Assembly: GCA_004154925.1 (NCBI GenBank)
Contig: QJNS01000088.1
Coordinates: 1 to 64,000 of the forward strand
Origin: Monosporascus cannonballus
Lineage: Eukaryota > Ascomycota > Sordariomycetes > Xylariales
Length of the DNA: 64,000 bases
Direction: 5' to 3'
The position numbers and the translations under genes were made by a program. Positions within the stretch are counted from its first letter, which is position 1, and every line of letters begins with the position of its first letter. This document shows positions 47,655 through 61,989 of this stretch, piece by piece. The notes beneath the pieces are model-generated. The model was not told where the DNA came from. It did no database searches and was given only the letters and a program-made list of their open reading frames with translations.

Positions 47655-48058
47655 TTCGACTTAATTAGTATTACAAAATAAAATGGTTTTATGAAACGTT
47701 ATAATAATATTTAATATCGCTTAATATTTTTTGTTAATTTGTAATTAAAATTATCCGGATTTTATTCTTTATTTTTGTTAATATATTTTATAAACGTAAT
47801 AAATAAAAGTTTTCCGGCTTTTTTAAATTAAAGCGTATTCCGTATAATAAACGCAGTTCGATTTAATTACCATTATAAAATAAGATGGTTTTATGAAACG
47901 TTATAATAATATTTAATACCGTCTAATATTTTTTGTTAGTTTGTAATTAATATTATCCGGATTTTATTCCTTAGTTTTATTAATATGTTTTATAAACGTA
48001 GTAAATAAAAGTTTTCCGGTTTTTTTAAATTAAAACGTATTCCGTATAGTAAACGCCG
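47655..48058. repeat. two tandem 202-base units
   Basis: TTCGACTTAATTAGTATTACAAAATAAAATGGTTTTATGAAACG at 47655 recurs at 47857 (TTCGATTTAATTACCATTATAAAATAAGATGGTTTTATGAAACG), and the phrase TTCGATTT recurs at 48059, giving an exact 202-base period. Both units contain TTATCCGGATTTTATTC and CGTATTCCGTATA. Units differ mainly by transitions, consistent with RIP after duplication. Confidence 0.85.
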
Positions 48059-51000
48059 TTCGATTTCGTTAGATGTAATTAACAAAAATAAAGGTATTAT
48101 TGACAGTACTTATAACGTTTATTAAAAGCTTTTTTAAAGGATATATAAATTTAAAAAAAATATTTTATTGGTTTTCGGAATGTTTTTATCTTATTTATAA
48201 AAATTAGAAAATAATTAGTTATATTCGGAAAATATAGGCCAGTTAAGCCGCAACAGTTAATTTATACGATAAGAAACAGTGGTTTTTTTGTTTTTATTTT
48301 ATTTATATATAGATAAATTTTTGGCTTAAATTTATACGTATTTATTGGCCCGATAATATAGCTGAGATATATAAAATATAAGCAATTTCGAAAACGGATT
48401 GTTAGTTTTTAAATAAAATAATGTAATTATAATAAAGATTGCCGAAATTCTATTTTTTCAATCCTTTTATTTTTTTATATGTATAATATTCGTATATTCG
48501 CATTGTTTTTGTAAAAATTACGTATCTGATACGAATTATTTATAATAAAAGCGTCTAGCGTATATGGAATTTCCGGAATATTTCGATCGAAAATCTTTTT
48601 TCGAAAACCGAATTTACCGAATTTATAAAAAATATATGCTTCCGGTTAACCGTCGCCGAATTTAAATTTATCGCGTATAATGTGGTTTTTAAGTATTTTG
48701 GTTGTGCCGGATAAATAGAGGAAGTATCGTAAAGTCCTAATTAGGACGCGTTAATAGATAAGAATTTTTCCGACGAAGATTTTTTATTATTATTTGCTAA
48801 TAATATTTTATTTAGTAATATAAATAACTTAACGGATAGTTTGTAAATATTTTATTTTTTTAATTCGGGAATATAATTTCTTTGTATTATTTTTTAAGTA
48901 ATGTAATTTTGATTACAATATGTCGAATAAAGATTTTTTTATTAAATAATTGCAAAACCGACAATATTTTTAATACGGCCGATATTTTATAGGGCGATAA
49001 TATTTTTAATTGTATTGAAAATAATAATTAATAATTAATCCATACCGTTTTTGTTAATAAAAAATTTCGAAATTATTATCGTTTTTTTAAAAATGCCCAA
49101 ATTTATTTATATTTTTTATATGTTATACGATATAATAACGTTAGTTATATTAAACGGTTAATATCGATATTATTTTTTTATAAGGCCGGTTAATTTAATT
49201 ACGGTAAAAAATGTTTTATTTCAATTGGATATTACGTTTTATAATATTAAATCAAATATTTATTAATTTAATTTTAATATTAAGTTTAGTTCTAATAGAA
49301 TTTAAGAAAGAAATGTAAAAAGTATTTAATTAAAAAGGAGAATATTATAATTTATAACTTTTTAATAAATTCCGCCGGTTGAAAATTAATATATATAATA
49401 TTAATATTGTTTTTTTCTGAGATTCGTTTTTAATTAAATATCGTATATCCTTATAATACGAATTTTATGCCCTTTTTGTTTTTTCGCGAAATAAACGTTA
49501 CGTTATTTGAAATTTTTATAACGAAATATTTAAATGCATTTATTTTTTGTTTCGGAATTTTTGGCTTATTAAGGGATATTTATCTCGGATTAAAAGGGAC
49601 TGTTAGGATTTCGAAGATATTTTTGTTGTAGGCCGTAAAGTTATAAAAATTAAATTTATCGATTTTAATAATATTATATTTATTATTAATAACGTAAGTA
49701 AGCTTAATTAGCTAAATACGGCAAAAAAGAAAAATCAATTTATAAATAGCTTTAATATAATTATCCGAAAAACTTTAAATATTAAATATATTAACGATAA
49801 TTTGGTTTCGAATAACGGTAATATCTTTTATATAGAAAAAGGTTATAATTCTATAATACAAATTATCGATAATTTAATTAATAATCTTAATTAAGGCGGT
49901 CCGTTATCGTTTTTGTTATTGTCGAATAAGCAAAATAAAGATTTATTGAATGAAAACGAACAGTTAATATAATCTTTTATTTTTTTTATTTTTTTAATTT
50001 TTTATAAGTAATACAATATTTATATTATAATTTTAATATTAATATAATTTCAATATTTACGTAATCTTAATTAAATCATTTCGAAATTATTATATATATT
50101 ATCGTAAATGATTTAATTATTTATTATAACGTAATATATTTATTTTCGGTATTAAAATTACGGATAAAAACTTTATTATTTTAAAATATAATATACGGCA
50201 TAATTATTAAAGAAATTAATATAAGTAATTGAATTTATAATTTATATAATTTTAATTAATTATATTCTGTTTAAACGTTTTGCTTTTTATAAAATTATAT
50301 AAAAAACATTTTATTTATAATTTAATATAACGTATAACTTCGGATTAATCCGTATATCTCGTTTATAATTAATTTATTTATTAACGTTTTTAAGTATTTC
50401 TTAAATTTTCGGTTTTCGTTTTATTCTTTTCGCGCATTATGATAATTTAGGTATTAATAACCTTTTTTATATTTTCAGATCTCAAAAATCTATTCTTTTT
50501 AAGCATAATATTTATATTTAAATTTCTTTTGGAAATTCTTATCCATATTATATAATAATGCCGAATATGTATAAATTACGTATAAATCTTTTTATTACGT
50601 TTTTATAAGTAAGTTATATATTTAATACTTATATAATTCCTTCAATTATAATATTTATAAATTAATTATATAATACATATTTCTTAATTAAGCGGCTTAA
50701 TTTATAAAATTATTAATATATTTTCGTATTATTTATATAATGCTTAATTTATATCACTTTTTCGTTAAATTACGAAAGCCGTAATTAATTAAAGGTCCGT
50801 AATTAATTTAATGATTTAATAACTTATAAGGCTGGTATAATCCGTTATAACGTACATTTTATTTTGCCAGTTATTATTACGGAAAAAGTCTTGAATTATA
50901 TTATTAATAGTTAATATTTATTTAAATATTATATTTTTCTATAAAAGAAATTCTTCTTTATAATATAACGTTTTTATAATATTATTAAACTTATAGATTT

Positions 51001-54000
51001 TTAATAATCGTAAATCTTTTAATTAATATATATTTATATTAATACCAAAATATAAAGTATTTATTTCTTTTTAATTTTCCGTTATATTAATATAACCTTA
51101 TATCATATATTTAATATTTGGAATCATCTATATATACTATATATTTTCAGTAAAAAACTTTTTAGATTTTGGAATAATTAAATATTATTTAATTAATACG
51201 AAAATGTTTTAATCGGGATTACGTTATCGGTTTCGCCTTATCGCAAATTATTTTAGTTCCAATTCCGGCTGTTTTTCAATTAAAAATCTTATTATCCGTC
51301 CTTAAGGTTATTTCTTAGGGGCAAACTATTTTTGTTTTAATACTCATTCCAATTATTTTTTAAAAATAAATTATTTTTCGAGGGCAAATTATTTTTCGGG
51401 AATATTATTAGCGAATTTAATATTTTTAGCTAAGCGAACAAAGTTTTTTTTGGATTATTCGAAATATATTATTAAAAATTATAACGGAAATTTCTTTTAT
51501 TATATTGGCAAAAAATTTATCCACCTTTTCTAGTATCGTAAAAAATATAAATATATATATTATAATATAGATTTTAGGTATTAAATAAAAAACCTAATTA
51601 ATAATTATTATATGGTAAATAACGTAATTTTAAATATTAAGATTTAATAAATATTTAAAATTATAAAAAATAATAATTAAATAAATAATATTAATTATGT
51701 TTTAAATAATTAGAATAATTATATTATTTATTTATTTAATTCAAATGATATTATAAATTATATTATGAAATTTCTAATAAAACATTAATTTTGTATATTT
51801 TATATATATTTATTAAAAATGTTCCTTATATATTATTATTTTATTTAAAAAAAGTAACATTAATTTTTTATTAATATTTAATAACCTATATAAATTTAAT
51901 AATTTATATATTTATAAACATATAATTCGAAAATTTATATATATTTTGATTTTAATTATATATATTACTTTACGATATTTTTATGTTTTTATTAATTATC
52001 CGTAAATTTTATTCGTATATTATAAATCCCTATATATTTTTATTAATATTAATAATATATTTGATAATTATTTAATATATAATATTTATTTTATTTATTA
52101 TATTTTATATTTTTTCTATGTATTTTTAATTTTAATGAAATCGAATTTATATCGGTAAATTATAATATTGTTAAATTTTGTAATTATAATTATTTATTTA
52201 TATATATTTAATATTATGTAATTATTACAATAATAATATTATAATTTAACACAATAAAATACGGTAATCGTATTCGGAATATATATAACAATTTAATAAA
52301 AAATTAAAATATATATAAAAATTATAAGGGTATTAACTTAATTTTCGATACGAATTATATTAATTACGGCATTATCTTCCGTATTTTAATTCTTATTATA
52401 TGTACTGTTTTTTAAATTTTGTTCCAGCTTATAACAAAATATGTTTAAATTAAACGATTATTTGACAAAATCTTAATAATATAAGGTTTTTATAACGTAA
52501 ATTTTATTATTATATATTAAAAAAGGTAAATTATTTACCGTTATAAATATATTAATATATATTATATTTACGATAATTTCGGATTATTAAAAAATAAGTT
52601 TTTAAAACCGTAAAATAAACGCTTTCCATATTATAAATTTAACCGGCGCATAATCTTTTAAAAACCTATATAATTTAAATTATTAATTGTTTTTGGGAAT
52701 TTATAATTTATAACAATTTCCATAATATAAATAATATTAAGAATATAATAAATTTATGGTTCGGATTAAAACAATTAAAAAATTATCATATATCGTATAA
52801 TATATTTTGTATAAATATTAGTTTTATAATATTAAACGGAAGGAAAATCTATAATTATATATAATTTATTACCGAATAAATAACTTTATATAAAAATTAG
52901 ATTTTTAAATACCGCGGCATATTTGGTATTAATATTAAGGATTTCGGGGGTTACCCGGAATATCCGATTATTATTATATTTATATGAGATTTTAATATAA
53001 AACAATTCCTAATATTAGCCGAAAAAATTAAAAGAAATTCTTAAAACGAACCGAGGACCTAATTACGCCGATAAAAAAACGCAACAAAAGAAAAAAAATT
53101 AAATCCGGCCGTTAACCTTTATTAAAGGAATTTGGTTTAATAATATCGTAACTTAATTCGGCTTTTTTCTAAATATTCTTTTTAGGATATATCGTAAACT
53201 TTATGGCATTAATTACTTAATATAACGCACTTTCTAAAAGTCGTTTATATAAATCCGTTTTTATAATGACTTTTTTGATTTCGAAATTATAATTAATAAT
53301 TGTTAAGGTCGGAATCGTTATAGATCGTTTTCAATATTTCTATAATATATTTTTAATCAAAGCGTCAAATTAAAAGCTCATTTTTCTATTATAAATAAAT
53401 AAACGTTTGTATTTTAATAATATAATATATGATAAATATCCGATAATATATAATAATCCTTATAAAAGTTTCAATTTCTAATACGTTTTCATAAAGACGA
53501 ACCTCTAGAATTTTTATTATTTTAGTCGCACGAAATTAATTACGATTCGTATAATAAACGAAATTCGATTATAATTATAGATTTATAATACTATTAAGAT
53601 TTCTATATATCAATTGTAGTTCCGGCGAATTTTCAATTCAAAAAGGTTTTATTTAAAGTAATAATATATTTATAAACGAACTGTCGTACCACGGAAAAGA
53701 ATTTAAAATTATCTTATTATACTCTTAACTGGATAATATTTATATTATTTACAGTATTTTAAATATTAAATCAGAAAAGCCGTTTACAGTATATAATAAA
53801 AGAAGAATATAAAATTAATATATTTTTTAGGTATAATAATATATCCAAATAATCTTAACGGTATTACGAACGTCATTATATATTTTAAACAAATATTAAA
53901 ATAACTTAATTTTACTTTGAACAAAAGTCTATAAAACATAAAAAATATATAACGACATTTACAAAGAATTTGTTACTGTTTTTTTAGAGTAAATATATTC

Positions 54001-55329
54001 CGTGAAATAACAGTATTTAATTTTATATATTATAAATTAATTTGAAATTGCTTTTTCTCTTTTAAAAACCCATATGTTTGGTACATAATATACGATTATT
54101 CGAATATTTCTTTCGATATATATTCGTAGAATACTCCGTAATTTATAGTTTATTCTAATTACTATCATAATAACTTTAACTTTTCATAATTTATTGAAAA
54201 TAATTTCAACATTTGAAAGAAATTTGATAATATTTTTAATTTGATCGTATTTTTATTAATTGTATTCTAAGGTAGTGTTTTTCAATAATAATATTTTTTT
54301 TTAAAAAAAGGCTCTTTTCAGACGGTTAAACCTATCCCTAATTTGATCAAATAAGGCCTTAACTTTCTTTTCGATTAATTAGATCTTTTGATATATCGAA
54401 ATAAACCTAAAAAGTAATGTCGCTAATAATGTACTATATATATCTAGAATACCTTTTTGCTTTTTAATTATTTACATAGCTTTTTCAAATTTCTGACTTT
54501 TCTAATCTGGGTTTTTAAATAGTACCGATTTATTAGATAGTACGTTATTATTCGGAATTATTTTCTTTTCATTTAGATTTACATATAATACATATTTAAA
54601 TTCTTTTTTTTCTTAATATTATTATATGTCTTTTTCTCGTAAAACTCTATATAACTCATATCTTCCCTTCTTATTACCGAATTTCTTTAACATTTTATTT
54701 CCGGAATTTAATTTATGTCTTATAACTTTCTAATTACTTTTACGGAATGAATTAAAAAATATTTTCTTCCTCGAAAATATATAAAGCGTATAACGGGTTT
54801 ATTTTTTATTATTAACCTTATTTACGTTAATAAAATATTTCATAAATTTACTAATAACATTTCTTTTTAAATTAAATATTTATGGGGACAGTATAATTAA
54901 TTTGTTTTGCTAGTACTAAGAAAATGATAATTCTTATGAGGCCAAATTCCTGGATTTTTTATTACATTTAGATTTATATTTAATAGCATTTTCAATATCG
55001 ACATAAAATTAAGTCACATTATTAATAATTAAATTTCGGGATAGGTATTAATAAAAATATTTAAGAATAATTAGCTAAATAACGAAATTAATATCTTAAT
55101 TACATTTTAGAATTTAGTTCTGTGTTGAAAAATAAATTATATATAAAAATTTTGTATTTATCGTATTATTAATCTGTGTTTTGTAATATACGATAAAGTT
55201 ATAATGTTCGATTTAATTCTAATATCAATAATATTGCTAATTACTTTTTTCTAAAATTATCTTTACTATCTAATTTCAATAACGAAATAATGTATTTAAT
55301 CGGATTATATTATTATACCGATAAAATAT
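48059..55329. other. A/T-decayed segment rich in residual CpG, nothing recognisable
   Basis: About 7 kb with remaining G and C often in CpG or CCGG contexts (for example TTTCCGGAATATTTCGATCGAAAATC near 48570, CCGGCCG near 53105). Phrases such as AACGAACCGAGGACCTAATTACGCCG (53045) look like less-mutated coding DNA, but no domain is recognisable. Confidence 0.45.
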
Positions 55330-57189
55330 AAGCTTTTTCTTATTTCTTCGGTTTATACTTAATATCTATAATTAGGATTTGAATAGTTTATTACAATTTA
55401 ATAAACATAAAGTTACGGATTTATATTTCATTTTCGTAATTATCTTTCGCTTTATATAATTTAATATATTGAAGGTTTTTAATAGTTATGAGAGTTTTAA
55501 AAACTTTCTAAACATTTAAATAAACCTTAATAAATTCCGATTAAATAATTTCAAACTTTGTTTTCGTATTTCTATAAATGTTAGCTTTTTAATATTTATT
55601 AAATATTTATTAATAAATTTACTGGAATGAGAAATATTATCCGCTTTATAAAATCCGATTATTATCGACCTTATTTCTCTTTATAATATCGCTAAAACAT
55701 TACGTTTTTTACTAGGTTATTTAATTAATATAATATTGGTAAATATAAGAAATTAAATATTTATGTAGAGTTCGAATACGTAAAATTTCTTAAAATACCG
55801 AATTGTTTTTATTTAATAAAGTTATTTCAAAATTAATTAACTACAAATACCGTTTCATAAAATGGCTTACTGTTTTTTATAATATAGCAAACTATATTAA
55901 TTTTAAAAAAACAATTTTATTTAATAATAAATTTCTATTTGTGTATTTAAGAATTATCGTGAGATAAAGTATATTTTAAAATTAAAACCGGTAAATATCT
56001 GATAATTAAGTCTATATTTTCTTTTATTTTTTAGGAACCTTTTATTAATTATTATAGTATTTCATTTTATCTACGACGTAACTACGGAATCTAAGTAAAA
56101 TATATATTTATGTTGATACTTTCTCTATATACAAGCCTTTTTATTAAATTTCTAATTTTAAAATATTCTTAAACTATATATTATATCTACAATAAATCGA
56201 TTAGCGTTAAACTAAACGAAAATTCAAAATTAATTATTATCGAGCGAAATTAAAACAGTTTTGTTATATTTCAGAATAATTTATAAATATATATTACATG
56301 TCATTATCCACTGGAAAATTAATACAATTCTTCGTTAAAATTGCCAAATTAGCTTTTGCGGCCTCCGTAATTACGTTACTAAATATTTTATCAATAATAA
56401 TATTTTATTTTATTAAAATAGTCAGATTAAAAACTTATTGTATTAATCGATAAATCGGTGTTATTATATTATGCCCAGAACGGTGTCTAGCATAGAAGTA
56501 CGTAATATTGTAATAGCCGAATAACTTTACGAATTTTTTTTAAAACCTCAAAACTTTCAATTTATCGTACTTGAATAATTTTTAAAAGGTATAAACCATT
56601 AAGAATTTCCGATATCTAATTGCGTTTTGCTAACAAAATAAGTTTAAATTTAAAATTGCCTTAGCCTAAAATTTCAAAGTCTTATTATTTTATTCTTTTT
56701 ATTTATCTAAAATCGAAACGAGTGATATTTAATAATTGTTTTCGTTTTTTATGTCCAATCAACTTTACCTTATTAAAAACTTAATCTTTAATTAACGCTA
56801 TAAGGGTATAATAAGATATTATACATAAACGTTTAATTTTTATAAATTAGTTCATAAAAACCGTTTTAAGATAATTAGCTGAAAACTATCGCAGGTAATT
56901 CAGGCCTCTGCTGGTTCGTTTTTATTTTTGATGTACTTTTATATATAACGCCAAGCCATTAAAATTAATTAATCGAATAACCTATCTAAGTAACAAACTA
57001 GAGAAACCTAAATTAAAATTGCGTAAAAACGTTTTTAATTAGTACCTTTCTTAATAAAATAACCGATTTCTTTCGTTTCTATAACTAATTTAAATCGAAC
57101 AACTTTTAATATTTTAAATATATGTTATATACAAATTAATATACGTCTAGAAAGTTTCTAAATTTTTGGATAATAATTAAGACTAATAT

Positions 57190-57840
57190 AGCGAAGTTAA
57201 AATTCGATACAATTATCGACCGTAGCGCTTTTATGGCTGCGATAGCACGAATAGCACATATACCATTTTGCCATGAGCCGTTTTAAGGTACTTTAATATA
57301 GCAAAACCCGTCCAGTTATACTTTTGCCTATGCGAGGTGTTATTATTACGTTGTAACTAGAAAAAGCTTAAAAAGAGTTAAATTCGAAACGACTTTATAG
57401 TTATAACGTTATGAATTTAAATTTAATATATTTTATACATTATATAGAGTTAATCTTAAAGTATTATCTATATATAAATTTTCTTCAGATTATTTACATA
57501 ATAGTTACAATTAATACAGTTAAATTTAGCGTCGAGAAATGAGCAATTGTAGCGCTTTTATAACTACGATAATATAATTATCGGTTGTATTATCGTATGT
57601 CGAGCTTATCTAGTATACTTTTGTATAAGACAAACTCGTTTAGCATTTTTTTTTAGCCGTATAGGCTGTCGTTCTTACGTTATGGCTATAAGAAGCTTAA
57701 GATCAGCCAAATCCGAAACGCCTTTTTAGCTGTAATGTAATAACCATAGCCTTTACGGGTAAAAGCATAGTTAAATAGTTATTTCCTATATCAAATTAGC
57801 CTTAAAAGGTTTATAGCTAAATATTATATATAATAATTAT
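57190..57840. repeat. two tandem units of about 327 bases
   Basis: GTAGCGCTTTTATGGCTGCGATAGCACGA at 57222 recurs as GTAGCGCTTTTATAACTACGATAATATAA at 57549. Later, TTATTACGTTGTAACTAGAAAAAGCTTAAAAAG recurs as TTCTTACGTTATGGCTATAAGAAGCTTAAGATC, and CGAAACGACTTTATAGTTATAACG as CGAAACGCCTTTTTAGCTGTAATG. It sits inside the extra DNA of copy B. Confidence 0.65.
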
Positions 57841-58144
57841 ATTTTTATAATTATTAAGGCATTCTAGATTAAAAATAGTGTTAAGTAAAAATGTTTACCG
57901 TTTTAAACATTTTAGTTAAATTAACACCGACTTAAATATTTCATATAAATATAATTCTTCTTATTTTCTAATTATCGTTTCTTATTATTTTATTTATAAA
58001 CCTTTAAAGAGAATTTCAAGTGTATTATTTGAAACCATACTAAATTAGAGTAAAAATATACAACTTATTATTAGGTACTATTTTAAAAACTTTGTTATTT
58101 TTTATAGGTTTTGTACAAATTCAGTTGACGTAATACTAAAAACT

Positions 58145-58215
58145 ACTTGGCTATAATAGCTACGCTATAGGTGCGGCTACAACCTCTAATATAGGGTCTG
58201 ATTATAATAAAGCAA
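58145..58215 (-). mobile_element. foldback element, copy 3 (single arm)
   Basis: Read on the minus strand, GCTTTATTATAATCAGACCCTATATTAGAGGTTGTAGCCGCACCTATAGCGTAGC matches the arm at 19346-19400 (CTTATCTTGATCAGGACCCCATTTTGGGGGTTGTGGCTGCGCCTGCGGCGTAGC). Differences are mostly transitions. Confidence 0.45.
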
Positions 58216-60582
58216 CCTAAAAATACATTTAATAATGGTTTCGATATATTTGTTCTTATTGATAATTTTGCTTTTTCCTTTGTCTTTTAATAACATCACA
58301 TATTTTAACAGCATATTTTACAAAATACTTATAAATTTGATGAAATATATTAAATTAAATTTATTTCGTAAAATATGTAATTAATATTTAATTATCTATA
58401 TTTATTTTAAGTTTTATAATTTAAAGGTTTGCGCTATATTTTTAACTGCTTTATTTTAAATCATAATATTTTTAAAAATACCTTTAACTTAATGTTTCAT
58501 AAAAAGGTTATTTAATTAATAACGCAATTTATTAATTACTTTCGTTTTTAGAAATTTATAGTTCCAATATAACTTATCGATTTTTTGAAGTTAATCGATA
58601 ATTGTAATATCAAAATATAGAAACTGTAGAAAAATAAACAAATCTAGCAATACTATAAAAAATGGATATAGTTATAATATATACTGGAGAGTAATATTTA
58701 TATTAATTTAGAGATTTTGAAAATATAATCTTAAGAAAAGAAATTGCAAATTTAGTAAAAATCTACGAAAAGGCTTAAATAAATTAATCCTGTTATTTTT
58801 TAAGTATTTTGATAATAATTGTCGATACTTTTTATAGCGGTTTTTTGGTTGCGTTTAAAAAAGATTTTAAGAAATTAATAAATTTACTTAAGAATAATTT
58901 GTTATTAAATTTGCTTTCGTATTCAGGCTTCAATAATCGGTAATAATTAATAATATTCGATGTTGAACTTTACTCCCTTTAAATGGTAAGCAATTCTAGA
59001 GTAAATAATAATATTTATTATGCCGTAATCTTTAATAAATTTAACAACTTTTCAGTAAATCGAATAAGTTTTAACGAAATTTGTTGATTAGAAAAACAGC
59101 TTAGAGTTAAAAAAAACTTAATAACTTAAAGTTATTAGTCGAATGCATGAATATAAATGAATTTAAAACGTTTAATATTTTCGTTTATATTTTTAACCAT
59201 TTTACAATCGCAATAAAAATATCTTTTTTTATCTAAGCACACCCGTTTTCTTTAATTAGTGTATAATAGGCAATAAATGCCGAACCTAAGCCTTTTTAAT
59301 TTTGTAATTAATACTAACAAATCTTTAAAAACGTTTTTAAACAAAATCTGTACGAAATACTAGCTTATTAAAGCGAAGACATTTTAAAATATATTATTTA
59401 ATAAATCGATTCTATTTTGTTCATTATATTCAAAAATATTGATTCTTTTTAAAACTCCTTCTTATTAATGAAATGACAAATTTAATAATATTATTTCTTT
59501 TTTGCTTACGTGAACAGTTTAAATTATATTATTAATAAATTTAATATTACTTCAACTTTAATTCAATCACCTTATATATAAATACGTTGTTACCACCATA
59601 TTTTCGTTAATACAATCTTATTAAATTAATTCCTAATAATTAAGTTTAATTAATTATCATTAACATATATTTCTCGTTTAATCTATAGCAATTCAAATTA
59701 TATCCTATTAAATAATATATATTTACAAAATACGAGATATCTTAAATTACACTGTTGACTTTAAATATTAGTAGCCAAGTTATATTCTTAAATATATGTG
59801 TTTTTAGACGTATAATCTTCCCAAATAGATTAGTTTGACATTTTGCTTAAAACGAAATATTATAAATATTTAATTGCTAAGTATTGCTTTTCATTATTAA
59901 AATGTTAAAGTCGTTTCATCGTCGTTAATTATTCGTACCTTTATTGGTTCGTATAACGTAATATATATTTTTGCACTTTTATTGCCGTAATTTTAGTTAC
60001 TTGCGTTCTGAACTAAAATCTTATTTTTTTAAATGTTAATCCAAAAATCGAAAGTTGCTTCGACAACTAACTAAAGCAAATCTCCGGCCTTTAAAAGCTA
60101 AATAAATAGAAATAAAGTAATATTAATTCTAATTAATATAGATGTACAAATGTTTATTACGATTCGAAAAAGAATTATCAAAATAAAGAACTTAAAACTA
60201 TTGTATAAATAATATAAAATCTTAATAACTAAAGTTTTTTAAAAAATAATAAGTGGTAATCTTAATAGTGGTAATCGTAGTTTGCTATAGAGTTAAAGTT
60301 ATAACGAAAAAGAATTCTTTAATATATATATAAGATCTTAACTTTTTCAGTAGTCGAGGCTCATTACGGGCGTAATACTCTGCCCGGCTTCACTATTAAT
60401 AAAATAATAACCATAAATTATTAAAACCTTTTTTTCATTATATTTTATAAATTTATAATCCTGATTATGTTATAAAGTAAGGAGAAAATAATTTAAACTT
60501 GTTGTTTTAATATATTTCTTTATTAAAAATATTTTTATAATCATAATAACGAACCATATTACCTTATTAAAAAGATTATTAT

Positions 60583-60655
60583 TATAGCACGAGCAAAGGG
60601 GACCTTTTAAGCCGCCGTTTCGCTATATTTACGCAAGCGCTACGCGCTTCTTAAA
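60583..60655. other. small patch of normal composition beyond copy B
   Basis: GCACGAGCAAAGGGGACCTTTTAAGCCGCCG .. CGCAAGCGCTACGCGC stands out from the A/T surroundings. AGCGC/GCGCT self-complementarity is present. No partner or gene was identified. Confidence 0.35.
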
Positions 60656-61989
60656 TAGATTTCTTTTTTCTTTTTTATATAACAACAAAATATTTCTCAG
60701 AACGTAAAAGACCGACAGCGTCGTAATAATTATTATATCGGTAGATGTTAGTATTTTCAAATAATACACTTAGCATAATTAGCTAAAATGTATTAAATTA
60801 ATCAAATTTATCGTATACTCTTTTATGTAAATATAAATATAAATTCTTACCCATTACTCCTATTATATCTTGTTTTACTGTAAATAATATATTTTCTCTT
60901 TTATTTTTATTTTTAATTTACCATTACTTTAAAAATGTATTCATTAAAATTGTTTCATAATATCTTTTTCGACTAAAAAATATTCTTCTTTTTATAAATA
61001 TCTCTTTTCATTTAAATTATTAATCTTCAATTATTTATTCTATATAAATATTATAAATCGTTTAATCTGAATAATCCTTTTTAAAATCAACTGGCGTAAA
61101 ACTTTAGGGAAGTTTACATTAAATAATTAATTAACTTAATCGCATTTATTCAAGACTTATACAAACAATGTTAAATTCTTTTATTAAAATTTCATATTTC
61201 ATTTGGTATTTTCTTCATACTTTTAAACGTTTTTATATAGGACAACAGAATCGCACGGGCGATAATGGATTATAAAGCAATTAGTATAAATAAACTTGCA
61301 AATTGTTTAAATGAAAAAAAATTAATAATATTAAATTAAATATTTTCGGATTTATTAAATCTAGATTTAGTATTATTGAATTTTATATAATGTATATATA
61401 AGTTATAACGATACTCTTACAACCAAGTGAAATATAAAGAAAATATTATACTAGATAGTTTATACGATAAATACTATATTTAATATTTTCGCAACCAATA
61501 ATTAATTTTTAGATTTTATATATAAGATAAATAGTTTTTTAATGTCGTCAAACCTTTTTAAAAGCTAATTAGGTAATTGTTGATAAGTTTCGACTTTAAT
61601 AAATTTTGTACTTATTAGTTAGTTCAATAAGGTTAAGATTTTAAGTTATATAGAACACAATTTAAAAATAAACGTTAAAAATAAACCTTAAGCACGTAGA
61701 AAAGGTCTTGAAATGCTTTATTAACTTTATAATTCGACTATTTTTAAGATTTTCGTAAATTAATATTATTTTTAACAATTAAATATATTATTAAATTCTA
61801 GATGTGTAACACTAGTTATCTATTTTGATAAAATTACCAAGGAAACAGCTTCGTTTAAAATAATAAAAAATTGTAAAAACATCGATTAAACGAAATTCAT
61901 ACAAATCTGTTTTAATTTAAGACTTTATTTTATATAAATACTGAATTTATTTTTTAATTTTGAAATATGATTTAAATTTTGAGAATAAT

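Larger units (their letters stand above)
55330..60450. repeat. large dispersed repeat, copy B (partner at about 30.84-34.86 kb)
   Basis: Collinear with copy A in the same orientation, with anchor pairs given under that entry. Copy B is about 1.1 kb longer. The extra DNA lies mainly between about 56876 and 58240, where A has no counterpart, so B appears to have received an insertion or A a deletion. Differences between copies are mostly transitions. Confidence 0.7.
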
